Positions 1-7,066 of a stretch of 53,697 nucleotides of DNA are shown in pieces (within the stretch, counting starts at the first letter, position 1; every line of letters starts with the position of its first letter). The stretch comes from Streptomyces beijiangensis. GTDB lineage: Bacteria > Actinomycetota > Actinomycetes > Streptomycetales > Streptomycetaceae. The translations under genes were made by a program, and so were the position numbers. The stretch is from the NCBI RefSeq assembly GCF_017315755.1, contig NZ_JAFLRJ010000179.1, positions 1-53,697 of the forward strand, written 5' to 3'. The notes under the pieces are model-generated. The model ran no database searches and was not told the DNA's origin. It worked only from the letters and a program-made list of their open reading frames with translations.

Positions 1-715
1 CCAAAATCTCCGCCAAATGCAGCGCGCGCTGCGGTGCGTCCCTCCGGTGCAGCAGACCACCCAGATGCATCAGGCAGGAGTTGTCCGCCCCGCACAGCAC
101 ATCGGCTCCGGTCGACGCGGCGTTGCGGATCTTGTCCTCACCCATCGCCACCGAAACATCGGAGTTCTTCACGGCAAAGGTCCCACCGAACCCGCAGCAC
201 TCCTCCGCCCCCGGCAACTCCCTCAGCTCAAGTCCCTTCACCCCTTCGAGGAGTCTGCGCGGCCGGTCCCCCAGGCCCAGCATGCGCAGTCCGTGGCACG
301 AGGGGTGGTAGGTCACGGTGTGCGGGAAGTACGCACCGACATCGGTCACCCCCAGCACGTCCACCAGGAACTCCGTCAACTCGTACATCCGCGGGACAAG
401 CGCGTCCGAGACACGCTGAAGCTGCGGGTCAGAGCCCTTGCGAGCCATGCGCGGGTAGTTGTCGCGCACCATGGCCGCGCACGACCCGGAGGGGGTCACC
501 ACATGGTCGTAACCCTCGAAGACGCGGCCCATCCGCCGCATCAGCGGCTCGGTCTCGCGCCGGTAGCCGGTGTTGAACTGGGGCTGCCCGCAGCAGGTCT
601 GTCCGGGTGGGAAATCCGCCTCCACCCCGAGTCGTTCAAGGAGTTTGACGACGGCTACGCCCGTGGACGGGTACACCGCGTCGTTGACGCAGGTGACGAA
701 GAGTGCGACACGCAT
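1..715 (-). CDS. LutA/GlcF-type (Fe-S)-binding protein, 3' end outside the window
   Basis: The protein starts MRVALFVTCVNDAVYP and has two cysteine-rich CCG-type motifs. One is CCGQPQFNTGYRRET near residue 40; the other is ECCGFGGTFAVK near residue 178, preceded by a YHPSCHGLRML segment. This repeated CCG domain is typical of LutA/YkgE and of the GlcF iron-sulfur subunit, which carry electrons during L-lactate or glycolate oxidation. The ATG at 715 is the natural family start. The frame is still open at base 1, so the C-terminus is missing. The LutB and LutC partners would be expected just to the left. The P450 lies 92 bp upstream on the same strand. The family assignment is firm; the substrate (lactate or glycolate) is inferred. 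Confidence 0.88.
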   Translation of the reverse strand, partial: MRVALFVTCVNDAVYPSTGVAVVKLLERLGVEADFPPGQTCCGQPQFNTGYRRETEPLMRRMGRVFEGYDHVVTPSGSCAAMVRDNYPRMARKGSDPQLQRVSDALVPRMYELTEFLVDVLGVTDVGAYFPHTVTYHPSCHGLRMLGLGDRPRRLLEGVKGLELRELPGAEECCGFGGTFAVKNSDVSVAMGEDKIRNAASTGADVLCGADNSCLMHLGGLLHRRDAPQRALHLAEIL

Positions 716-807
716 AGGTCGGAGCTTATGCCGACGTCGGCTGCCTCCGTAAGGGGGTGGATGACCATGGTGTCCCCGAGCGGCGTATCGGCATCAACCG
801 GACTGCG

Positions 808-2034
808 TCATGCCCAGGCGAGATGCACGGCTGCCGGGGACCGGTGGATCATCGTCGGGCGCATCTCCACCGGGCGGTCGTCCGCGAGCCGCAGGCCCGG
901 CAGGCGTCGGGCGAACAGGCCGACGGTGAGGCGGAGCTGTTCGCGTGCGAGCTGTACGCCGGGGCAGGCGTGCACCCCGTACCCGAAGGCCAGGTGGCGG
1001 GAGCCGCGGCGGGTGATGTCGAACGCGTCCGGCCGGTCGTAGCGAAGGGCGTCGCGGTTGGCGGATCCGTACGCGACGAACACCGCGGTGCCGGGCGGGA
1101 GTTCCGTGCCGGAGAGCGTGACCGTACGGGTGGTGATGCGGCGGAACCCCTGGAGCGCGGTGTCGTAGCGTGCGGCTTCCTCGATGGCCTGGGGGATCAG
1201 CTCCGGCTCTGCGCAGAGGCGTTCCCACTGCGGGCGGTGGGAGAGCAGATGCAGCAGAGTGGTGCCGATGAGGGCCGTGGTGGTGAGGTGGCCGGCCAGG
1301 AGGAAGTTCTGGAGATGCGCGACCACCTCGTGGCGTTCGTCGAGCGTGAGGTCGCCGGTCCCGGGGGCGAGCGCTTCGAGGAGGCCCGAGCAGAGGTCGT
1401 CGCGGGGCTCGGCACGGCGCTCGCGGATGCAGCGGTCGAGGAGCCGCTGCATGGTGACGACGTCGCGGGCAGCGGCGAGCTGTTCCGCCGGGTCGAGCGG
1501 GCGGAAGAGGAGTTCCTCGGCCCGATGTCCGCCGCGCACGGCGACCGGGACGTCGGCGGGGTCGAGACCGATGAGCCGGCCGATGACCCGGCCCGGGAGC
1601 TTTGTCGCGTATGCCCCCATGAGCTCGGCCGTACCGCCGCCCTCGCGCACCAGGGCGTCCACGAGCAGTTCGGCCTGTTCTGTCATATACGGGATGATCG
1701 CGGCGACCCGCGCGGGCGAGAGGCCCTGCACGATCGGGGCCCGTAATCGCTGATGCGTCTCTCCGTCGGAGGTCACGACGACCGGCCGGCCGCCGAAACC
1801 CTTGCCGAGTTCCGCCAGTACAGCGGGCGAGGGGAGCACATCGGGTCGCAGCGCGTTCGCCGAGGAGAACTCGTCGGGCCTGCGCAGCACCTCCCGTACA
1901 TCGGCGTCCCTGGCGATCAGCCATGCGTCGAGCTCGGGCACGAAGGTCAGGCCTTCGACTCCGCGGGCGCGTGCGTAGTGCGGGTAGGGGTCGCGCGTCA
2001 GCGCGTCGAGCGTGTCGTGCTCATGCCTCTCCAC
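808..2034 (-). CDS. cytochrome P450 with atypical I-helix and a TTA codon
   Basis: This 408-residue class I bacterial P450 has normal length. The heme loop FGYGVHACPG places the thiolate ligand at Cys357, and the K-helix ExxR lies in EEAARYD. The I-helix reads AGHLTTT at residues 247-253: the acidic residue that normally precedes the conserved Thr (AGHETT or AGxDT) is Leu250. That residue takes part in proton delivery, so oxygen activation may be unusual or the reaction may not be simple hydroxylation. Leu97 is encoded by TTA (1744-1746), which in Streptomyces makes translation depend on the bldA tRNA and suggests developmental or secondary-metabolic expression. No ferredoxin gene is adjacent. 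It is divergent from the DUF2510 gene. The substrate is unknown. Confidence 0.95.
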   Translation of the reverse strand: MERHEHDTLDALTRDPYPHYARARGVEGLTFVPELDAWLIARDADVREVLRRPDEFSSANALRPDVLPSPAVLAELGKGFGGRPVVVTSDGETHQRLRAPIVQGLSPARVAAIIPYMTEQAELLVDALVREGGGTAELMGAYATKLPGRVIGRLIGLDPADVPVAVRGGHRAEELLFRPLDPAEQLAAARDVVTMQRLLDRCIRERRAEPRDDLCSGLLEALAPGTGDLTLDERHEVVAHLQNFLLAGHLTTTALIGTTLLHLLSHRPQWERLCAEPELIPQAIEEAARYDTALQGFRRITTRTVTLSGTELPPGTAVFVAYGSANRDALRYDRPDAFDITRRGSRHLAFGYGVHACPGVQLAREQLRLTVGLFARRLPGLRLADDRPVEMRPTMIHRSPAAVHLAWA

Positions 2035-2108
2035 GGGACCATCGTGGCACGGCTGTCAACGCGCCCGGTCTCATGCGTTTTTCACGCAGCGCGTTTACCG
2101 TGGCGCCC

Positions 2109-3041
2109 GTGACCCAGACAAGTCCGCCCGGCTGGCACGCAGACCCCGGGCACACAGGTATAGGACCCTTCCAGGAACGCTGGTGGGACGGTGAGCAGTG
2201 GACCGACGCGCTGCGCCCGATGGAATCCGCTCCCCCTTCGCTCGCCCGCCGTCGGGTTCGCATGGGGATAGCCGTGGTGGCGGGGGTGGCGGTGGTTGCC
2301 GCCATCGCGGGCGGTGTCTATCTGCTGACGGACGGATCCAAGGACAGCGGCGGCTCGTCGGACACGGCAGGCTCCGCACCCTCGACCGCCCCCTCGCAGC
2401 CCGGCGGTCCCGGCGGGCAGGAGGGACAAGGCGGACAGGGCGGGCAGGGCGGTCCTGGCGGCGGCGAGAGCCAGGCACCCGAACAGCAGCAGCCGCAGAC
2501 CGAGGCCGGTTACGCCACCGACCTGGCCAGCGGGATCAGCATCCCGGTGCCCGACGGCTGGACAGGTGCGTCCGGCCAGCTCGGCGCGGGGGTGTCCACG
2601 GGTACGTACAAGTGCCCCGGCGACACCACCGCCAAGTGCTCGCGCGGCGGGGTCTTCTCGGCGCCCGCGATCGCCTGGAAGATCCAGGCCACCACGGCCA
2701 AGGCGGCCGCGGAGAAGGATATTTCCCCCAACGCCACGGAATCGTACGGCGGGAAGAGCTACGGGGCGATCACCTCGCACCAGCAGCTCAAGTCCGAGGC
2801 CGTCACGGTCGCCGGACAGCCCGGCTATCTGGTCCGCTGGAAGGTGGTGACGAAGACCGGCGAGGACGGGTACGTCCAGTCGGTGGCCTTCCCCTCCCCC
2901 GGCGACTCGGCCACGCTGGTCGTCGTACGTTCCGGATTCGACGTCAGCAGCAAGGCGCCCGCGCTGTCCGTCATGGACACCATCACCAAGGGCATCAAGG
3001 CCGCTGCCGTGGACGGATCAGGTTCGGGCAAGACCACCTGA
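2109..3041 (+). CDS. DUF2510 domain membrane-anchored protein
   Basis: The N-terminus carries the DUF2510 signature (PPGWHADPGHTG, then RWWDGEQWTDALRP), common at the head of actinobacterial membrane proteins. It is followed by one transmembrane helix (IAVVAGVAVVAAIAGGVYLLT, about residues 56-76), a Gly/Gln/Pro-rich low-complexity linker (about residues 85-135) and a C-terminal extracytoplasmic domain of about 165 residues with two cysteines. I chose the GTG at 2109 because it sits immediately before the DUF2510 motif; a second in-frame GTG is at 2100. The 2035-2108 gap must hold both this promoter and that of the divergent P450. Function is unknown. Confidence 0.85.
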   Translation: MTQTSPPGWHADPGHTGIGPFQERWWDGEQWTDALRPMESAPPSLARRRVRMGIAVVAGVAVVAAIAGGVYLLTDGSKDSGGSSDTAGSAPSTAPSQPGGPGGQEGQGGQGGQGGPGGGESQAPEQQQPQTEAGYATDLASGISIPVPDGWTGASGQLGAGVSTGTYKCPGDTTAKCSRGGVFSAPAIAWKIQATTAKAAAEKDISPNATESYGGKSYGAITSHQQLKSEAVTVAGQPGYLVRWKVVTKTGEDGYVQSVAFPSPGDSATLVVVRSGFDVSSKAPALSVMDTITKGIKAAAVDGSGSGKTT

Positions 3042-3058
3042 AGTTCTGACGAACCGGC

Positions 3059-3391
3059 TCAGGGAAGCACGAGCCAGTCGGCTCCCACCGCAGCGACCAG
3101 CCCGGCTCCGAGCAGCCAGCTCGCGAGCCGGGTACGGCCGCTGCGGCTGAGTTCGATCACCACGCCGCACAGGATCAGGGCGAGCCCGTAGTCGGCGACG
3201 ACCAGGAGCGACGCCCGGCTGGCGAGCCGTACCCAGAGAACCAGGGCCATGGCGACCATCAGCACGGAGGCCACGGCGATGCGCACCCGCCGCGCCTGAC
3301 GCGGCGTCATCCCTTGCCGCTCGGGCCCTGCCTCGGGCTCGGGATCGGATATGACTGCGTCCACGGCCTGGCTCTGGTCAGATGCGCTCAT
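3059..3391 (-). CDS. small membrane protein, unknown function
   Basis: This 110-residue protein has an acidic N-terminal tail (residues 1-30), a basic stretch (TPRQARRVR) and then three hydrophobic segments around residues 37-55, 62-80 and 90-108. The pattern suggests a three-helix inner-membrane protein with its N-terminus in the cytoplasm. It is convergent with the DUF2510 gene (17 bp apart) and lies 21 bp downstream of the AsnC-type regulator on the same strand, so it may be cotranscribed with it. I recognise no family motif. Confidence 0.75.
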   Translation of the reverse strand: MSASDQSQAVDAVISDPEPEAGPERQGMTPRQARRVRIAVASVLMVAMALVLWVRLASRASLLVVADYGLALILCGVVIELSRSGRTRLASWLLGAGLVAAVGADWLVLP

Positions 3392-3412
3392 GGGGCGGAA
3401 TCGTACCGGCGT

Positions 3413-4423
3413 TCAAGAGATCGCTCGGCCCACACCCACCGAATCACCACGTTTGGCGGCGCGGCTCACGACGGCCGTCTCGACATGGGTGATCCCCAGG
3501 CCGGCCAGGTCGCGGGAGAGGAAGCCGTACAGAGCTGCCAGGTCCGGGAAGTACGCGGCCGCGTGCAGGTTCGAGGGGCCCGACGTCGCGAACGCGCCGT
3601 GCACCGAGGGGTAGTCAGCCAGTGCCTGCCCGGCGGCGGCCAGATGGTCGGGAGCCACCTGCAGCAGGAGCTTCGCCTCGATGGGCAGCCCGAGACGCCG
3701 GGAATCGATCAGGACCTGGGTGATCAGGCGTCCCTGGACGGCCAGTTGGGCCAGGCGCCGGCGCACTGTGGTCTCCGCGTGTCCGGTGCGGGTGGCCAGG
3801 GTCGCGGCGGGCAGGCGCGCGTCGGGGGCGAGGGCGTCGATGAGGGACTGTTCCAGGGGGTCGGTGTCGACGCCGTACGGGCCCGGAGAGCCGGAAGATC
3901 CGGACGATGTTCCCGCCGCGCTCAGGGCCGTGCGTTCAGCTGCGGTCAGCACCTGGTGTCGCCACTCGGAGGTCAGCCGGAATACGTGAAGGACGGTGGC
4001 GCTCTCCAGGGACGTGACCGCCTGGGTGGAGGGCAGCTGTCGGAAGACCAACGGGTCGCGCGAACCCGGTTCGGTGCGGGCGACCGCGAAAATCTCGTCG
4101 CCCGCGGTGGAGACGTCGATGAACGGGATGTCCTCGCGCGCCGCGAGTGCGGCGACGATCGTGTCCAGTTTTCCCCGCAGAACCCGGATGCGCAGGAAGA
4201 GGGCCCCGGCGGAGCCCCCGTTGCGCGGCCGGGCGACCGGTGAGATCACCACGCGCACGGTCCCGTCGGCGCCGAGCACGTGCAGGCGGCGGCGCACGGT
4301 GGCAGCGCTGAGGCCCAGCACCTGGGCCACCCGTTCCGCGGTGACACGGCCGTCGCACTGCAGAGCGGCCACCAGCCGCTGGTCCAGGAGGCTCAGTACG
4401 GAATCCGCCGATGCGCGCGCCAT
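3413..4423 (-). CDS. double-domain AsnC/Lrp family transcriptional regulator
   Basis: At 336 residues it is about twice the usual AsnC/Lrp length. It holds two tandem units: a winged helix-turn-helix at about residues 12-60 (LDQRLVAALQCDGRVTAERV onward) followed by a ligand-binding-like half, then a second HTH at about residues 188-235 (EQSLIDALAPDARL onward) and a second C-terminal half. Such fused regulators are known in Streptomyces and are usually local autoregulators. The start codon lies inside a 21-bp palindrome (4422-4442), which strongly suggests autorepression. It is divergent from the 14-codon ORF and the alpha/beta hydrolase, its most likely targets. The ligand is unknown; amino acids are typical for the family. 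Confidence 0.92.
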   Translation of the reverse strand: MARASADSVLSLLDQRLVAALQCDGRVTAERVAQVLGLSAATVRRRLHVLGADGTVRVVISPVARPRNGGSAGALFLRIRVLRGKLDTIVAALAAREDIPFIDVSTAGDEIFAVARTEPGSRDPLVFRQLPSTQAVTSLESATVLHVFRLTSEWRHQVLTAAERTALSAAGTSSGSSGSPGPYGVDTDPLEQSLIDALAPDARLPAATLATRTGHAETTVRRRLAQLAVQGRLITQVLIDSRRLGLPIEAKLLLQVAPDHLAAAGQALADYPSVHGAFATSGPSNLHAAAYFPDLAALYGFLSRDLAGLGITHVETAVVSRAAKRGDSVGVGRAIS

Positions 4424-4442
4424 GAGCGCAAGTTTCGCTCAT
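4422..4442. promoter_or_regulatory. 21-bp near-perfect palindrome, likely AsnC-type operator
   Basis: The palindrome has ATGAGCG and CGCTCAT arms around an AAGTT-type centre, with 9 of 10 base pairs symmetric about position 4432. It overlaps the start codon of the double AsnC regulator and faces the promoter region of the divergent peptide/hydrolase unit. Partial dyads with A/T-rich centres are normal AsnC/Lrp targets. Its location implies either a leaderless regulator transcript or a repressor that blocks the first codons. The binding protein is inferred from position. Confidence 0.6.
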
Positions 4443-4512
4443 ATCGCGGCTGTGCGATGCCCGTTCCGGTGGACACGCCCCAAGGATGGAAGTCGTCCTA
4501 CCCGCCCCGTCC

Positions 4513-4526
4513 CTGACGTTCGTCAG
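4513..4526. promoter_or_regulatory. 14-bp inverted repeat upstream of the 14-codon ORF
   Basis: CTGACGTTCGTCAG has perfect 6-bp arms around TT. It lies 15 bp before the GAAAGGA ribosome binding site of the 14-codon ORF. It could be a second operator for the neighbouring regulator or a small 5' UTR hairpin; the sequence alone does not decide. Confidence 0.4.
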
Positions 4527-4553
4527 CGGACCCGAGACACGAAAGGAACAGCC

Positions 4554-4598
4554 ATGATCATCGACCCGCGCATCTGGTTCCCCATCCTGGTCGGCTGA
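4554..4598 (+). CDS. 14-codon ORF: leader peptide or mature small peptide
   Basis: The ORF reads ATG to TGA and encodes MIIDPRIWFPILVG. A good ribosome binding site (GAAAGGA, 4541-4547) lies 6 nt upstream. The peptide is strongly hydrophobic, with four Ile plus Leu, Val, Trp and Phe and a single charged pair (Asp4, Arg6). A stable 17-bp hairpin begins 14 nt after the stop, and the hydrolase start follows. Two readings fit. It may be an attenuation leader rich in branched-chain codons, apt beside a Lrp-type regulator. Or it may be a genuine peptide product whose transcript mostly ends at the hairpin, with readthrough into a processing or immunity hydrolase. It is too short for standard gene callers. 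I know no matching family. Confidence 0.5.
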   Translation: MIIDPRIWFPILVG

Positions 4599-4612
4599 CT
4601 GCCACCGCATCC

Positions 4613-4650
4613 GGAGAGGGGGCTTGCGGGCTGCCGCGAGCCCCCTCTCC
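4613..4650 (+). terminator. strong 17-bp hairpin between the 14-codon ORF and the hydrolase
   Basis: GGAGAGGGGGCT (4613-4624) pairs perfectly with AGCCCCCTCTCC (4639-4650). Inner bases 4625-4629 pair with 4634-4638 (one U-G), leaving a four-base GCUG loop. No U-tract follows, which is common for Streptomyces terminators. It ends 19 nt before the GGAGG of the hydrolase, so it can act as a terminator/attenuator or as an mRNA-stabilising element that sets the peptide to hydrolase ratio. Confidence 0.75.
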
Positions 4651-4679
4651 GCTCTACACGCTTGGCTACGGAGGTCCAC

Positions 4680-5606
4680 GTGCCCGCAGACAGGAAACGC
4701 GAAAAAGTACGGTTCGCCAGCGGTGACACCTCGTGCGCCGCCTGGCACTATCCGGGGTCCAACGGCGGCTGCGTGATCATGGCCGGAGGGACTTCGGTGA
4801 CGAAGGAGCCGGCCTCGGACCTCTTCGCCGCACGGTTCAACGACGCCGGTTTCGCCGTCCTTGCCTTCGACCACCGGCGGTTCGGGGAGAGCGGGGGCGC
4901 GCCTCGCCAGGTCGTCCGGATCGGTGAGCAACTCGCCGACTGGCAGGCCGCGATCGAGTGCGCGGCCGGTCTGCCCGACGTCGACCCGGCCAGCATTTCG
5001 GTCTGGGGCTTCTCGCTCGCAGGCGGCCATGTCTTCCAGGTGGCGGCCGGCCATCCGAAGCTGGCCTCCGCGATCGCACAGACACCGCTCGTCGACGGGC
5101 GTGCGATCGCTCCCCACGCGCTGAGCGCCATGACGACCCTCGCGCTGCTGCGGCTCTTCGGCCGCGGCATCGCGGATGCGCTCGGCAGCCTCGTCGTCCG
5201 GCCGCCCCTGCTGGTCCCGGCCTCCGGAGCACGCGGTGACGTCGCCTCCTTGACCACACCCGACGCCATGGACGCCGGCCGGGCCCTGGATCCCGACCAC
5301 CGCCATCCGGGCTGGGAGCAGACGGTGGCCGCACGCATCGTGCTGCGGCTCGGGTGGTACCGGCCCGGCCGCCATGCCTCCCGGATCCGGTGCCCCCTGC
5401 TGGTCGTCGTGTGCGACCAGGACCAAAGTGTGCTCCCGGGACCCGCCGTCAGCGCGGCGCGCAACGCACCGGAGTCCGAGGTCGTCCACCTGACGGGTCG
5501 TCATTACGCGCCGTTCCTCGAAGCACATGAACAGGCCGTCGAGGCGGAGATCTCGTTCCTGGAAAAACATCTGCCCCCTTCCCGGCAGCAACCCCGGAAC
5601 CCCTGA
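4680..5606 (+). CDS. alpha/beta hydrolase
   Basis: The start GTG at 4680 has GGAGG at 4670-4674; a TTG at 4662 is less likely. The product is 308 residues. The nucleophile elbow is GFSLAGGH (GxSxxG), the likely acid is Asp in VVCDQDQSV and the catalytic His is in GRHYAPF, so the serine-hydrolase triad is complete. The N-terminal half (GGTSVTKEPASD, then FDHRRFGESGG) resembles the COG1073/X-Pro-dipeptidyl-peptidase-like branch, which includes esterases and small-peptide or acyl hydrolases. No signal peptide is visible, so it should be cytoplasmic. The 14-codon ORF and hairpin lie directly upstream and the AsnC regulator is divergent. The substrate is unknown; a peptide or peptide-derived ester is a speculation from context. 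Confidence 0.9.
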   Translation: MPADRKREKVRFASGDTSCAAWHYPGSNGGCVIMAGGTSVTKEPASDLFAARFNDAGFAVLAFDHRRFGESGGAPRQVVRIGEQLADWQAAIECAAGLPDVDPASISVWGFSLAGGHVFQVAAGHPKLASAIAQTPLVDGRAIAPHALSAMTTLALLRLFGRGIADALGSLVVRPPLLVPASGARGDVASLTTPDAMDAGRALDPDHRHPGWEQTVAARIVLRLGWYRPGRHASRIRCPLLVVVCDQDQSVLPGPAVSAARNAPESEVVHLTGRHYAPFLEAHEQAVEAEISFLEKHLPPSRQQPRNP

Positions 5607-5614
5607 ACACCTTG

Positions 5615-5628
5615 TGGGAGCGCTCCCA
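5615..5628. promoter_or_regulatory. perfect CebR-type operator
   Basis: TGGGAGCGCTCCCA is a perfect 14-bp palindrome identical to the published box of CebR, the LacI-family cello-oligosaccharide-responsive repressor of Streptomyces. It sits 8 bp after the hydrolase stop and 20 bp before the ATG of the GNAT gene. It could therefore block a promoter for the GNAT-MOSC pair. No cellulase or ceb gene is visible nearby, so the regulator identity rests on sequence identity alone. Confidence 0.7.
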
Positions 5629-5648
5629 GCTCCCGCATGGTGTGCTGC

Positions 5649-6275
5649 ATGACCACTTCTCCCTTCATCAGGCCCTACCGCCCCGAGGACCGCACCGCGC
5701 TGTACGACATCTGCGTACGAACGGGCCACGAGGGCGGCGATGCCCGCCATCTGTACGACGACCACGACCTGCTGCCCAGTCTCTTCGCCGCGCCCTACGC
5801 CGAGTTGGAGCCCGACCTCGCCTTCGTCGCCGACGACGGGGACCGGGCCGTCGGATACATCGTCGGGACCGCCGACACAGCCGCCTTCGTCGAGCGCTTC
5901 CGTACGGAGTGGATCCCGCGCCTCGGGGGCCGCTATCCCGACCCCGCCGGACCGCTCCTGACAGCCGACGACCAGATGGCCGCCCTGCTGCACCGGCCCG
6001 AGCGCATGCTGGTGCCCGAGCTCGCCGCCCACCCTGCCCATCTCCACATCGATCTGCTCCCCGGACACCAACGCGCAGGACTCGGGCGGGCCTTGATGAC
6101 CCGGTTCCTCTCCACACTCGCCGCGAAGGACGTGTCCGGCGTCCATCTGGGCATGGTCACGGCCAACACCGCGGCCCGGGCCTTCTACGACCGGGTCGGC
6201 TTCCACGTAATCCCGGTGCCCGACGCAGGTGAGCTGACCTATCTTGGCCGCACCACAGCAGGAGGTGTCGCTTGA
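5649..6275 (+). CDS. GNAT family N-acetyltransferase
   Basis: The 208-residue protein has the acetyl-CoA binding motif A in QRAGLGRALM (RxxGxG/A type) and the GNAT C-terminal strand (ANTAARAFYDRVGF). It shares a characteristic AHLHIDLLPGHQ segment with the GNAT at 16993-17649, which marks the same subfamily, often found next to amino-sugar genes in Streptomyces. The ATG at 5649 gives the clean start MTTSPFIRPYRPEDR; an in-frame ATG at 5637 is only 8 bp from the CebR-type box. It overlaps the MOSC gene by 4 nt, implying translational coupling. Control by the CebR-type box suggests a link to carbohydrate metabolism. The acceptor is unknown. Confidence 0.88.
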   Translation: MTTSPFIRPYRPEDRTALYDICVRTGHEGGDARHLYDDHDLLPSLFAAPYAELEPDLAFVADDGDRAVGYIVGTADTAAFVERFRTEWIPRLGGRYPDPAGPLLTADDQMAALLHRPERMLVPELAAHPAHLHIDLLPGHQRAGLGRALMTRFLSTLAAKDVSGVHLGMVTANTAARAFYDRVGFHVIPVPDAGELTYLGRTTAGGVA

Positions 6276-6934
6276 AGCTGCTCACCGTCAATGTCGGCAG
6301 GCCACGGCCCAACCCCTGGAAGGGGATCTCCTCGACAGGTATCGACAAACAACCCGTCGATGGACCGGTGGCCGTCACTGCCCCCGGCCCCAAGGGCGAC
6401 GGCGCGGTCGGGCTGGCCGGTGACCGGGTCTACGACGTCAAGCACCACGGCGGAACCGACCAGGCCGTCTACGCCTATGCGCGGGAGGATCTCGACGGCT
6501 GGGAAGCGGAGTTGGGCCGGAAGCTGCCGAACGGCTCCTTCGGCGAGAACCTCACCACTCTCGGCCTGGACCTCAACGGCGCCCTGATCGGCGAGCGCTG
6601 GCGCATCGGTCGAGACGTCGTGCTCGAGGTGTCCGTCCCGCGGATCCCCTGTGTGACCTTCCAGGGATGGCTGGAGCAGGAGGGGTGGCTGAAGCGGTTC
6701 ACGCAGGCTGCCGTTCCCGGTCCGTATCTGCGGGTGATCGAGCCGGGCGAGATCCGTGCCGGGGACCCGGTCGAGATCATTCACCGGCCGGGGCACGACG
6801 TGACGGTAGCCCTCGCATTCCGTGCGTTCACCCTTGAACCGGAACTGCTGCCACGGCTGCTGGTGGCGGATGCCCTGCCCGCGGAGGACAGGGAGATGGT
6901 CCGCCGTCGTACCGCGGGCGGATCTCAGGGCTGA
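6272..6934 (+). CDS. MOSC domain protein (YiiM-like)
   Basis: This 220-residue protein has the MOSC core: GDRVYDVKHHGGTDQAVYAY near residues 50-70, NGSFGENLTT near 88-97 and a single conserved Cys in RIPCVTFQGW. MOSC proteins such as YiiM handle molybdenum-cofactor-dependent or sulfur-transfer chemistry; YiiM is implicated in reduction of 6-hydroxylaminopurine-type compounds. The TTG start at 6272 overlaps the upstream TGA (TTGA) and has AGGAGG 7 nt upstream, so the rare start is well supported. It is translationally coupled to the GNAT gene. Confidence 0.9.
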   Translation: MKLLTVNVGRPRPNPWKGISSTGIDKQPVDGPVAVTAPGPKGDGAVGLAGDRVYDVKHHGGTDQAVYAYAREDLDGWEAELGRKLPNGSFGENLTTLGLDLNGALIGERWRIGRDVVLEVSVPRIPCVTFQGWLEQEGWLKRFTQAAVPGPYLRVIEPGEIRAGDPVEIIHRPGHDVTVALAFRAFTLEPELLPRLLVADALPAEDREMVRRRTAGGSQG

Positions 6935-6982
6935 CCCTGATGACCTGCGGTCCCTGCCCGCATACCGTCAATCGGACCGGCA

Positions 6983-7039
6983 CCGTTCCGTGGACGCCGT
7001 ACGGGGGACACTCGGGGGAGGTCGCCGTCCACGGAACGG
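6983..7039. terminator. bidirectional terminator between convergent genes
   Basis: CCGTTCCGTGGACG (6983-6996) and CGTCCACGGAACGG (7026-7039) form a perfect 14-bp inverted repeat with a 29-nt loop. It lies exactly between the convergent MOSC and response regulator genes and probably ends transcription from both sides. Confidence 0.7.
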
Positions 7040-7066
7040 AGCGCCGAACCTTCGCGGTCGCGCGGT

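Noticed and set aside
808..4598. The P450 and the 14-codon ORF as a P450-RiPP pair like the biarylitides
   Set aside because: They are about 2.5 kb apart, separated by three unrelated genes, and the peptide lacks the Tyr/His pattern of known P450-crosslinked precursors.
3936..6206. A 756-codon minus-strand frame spanning the hydrolase and GNAT
   Set aside because: It crosses several real genes and two regulatory regions and has no recognisable domain; it is a high-G+C shadow.
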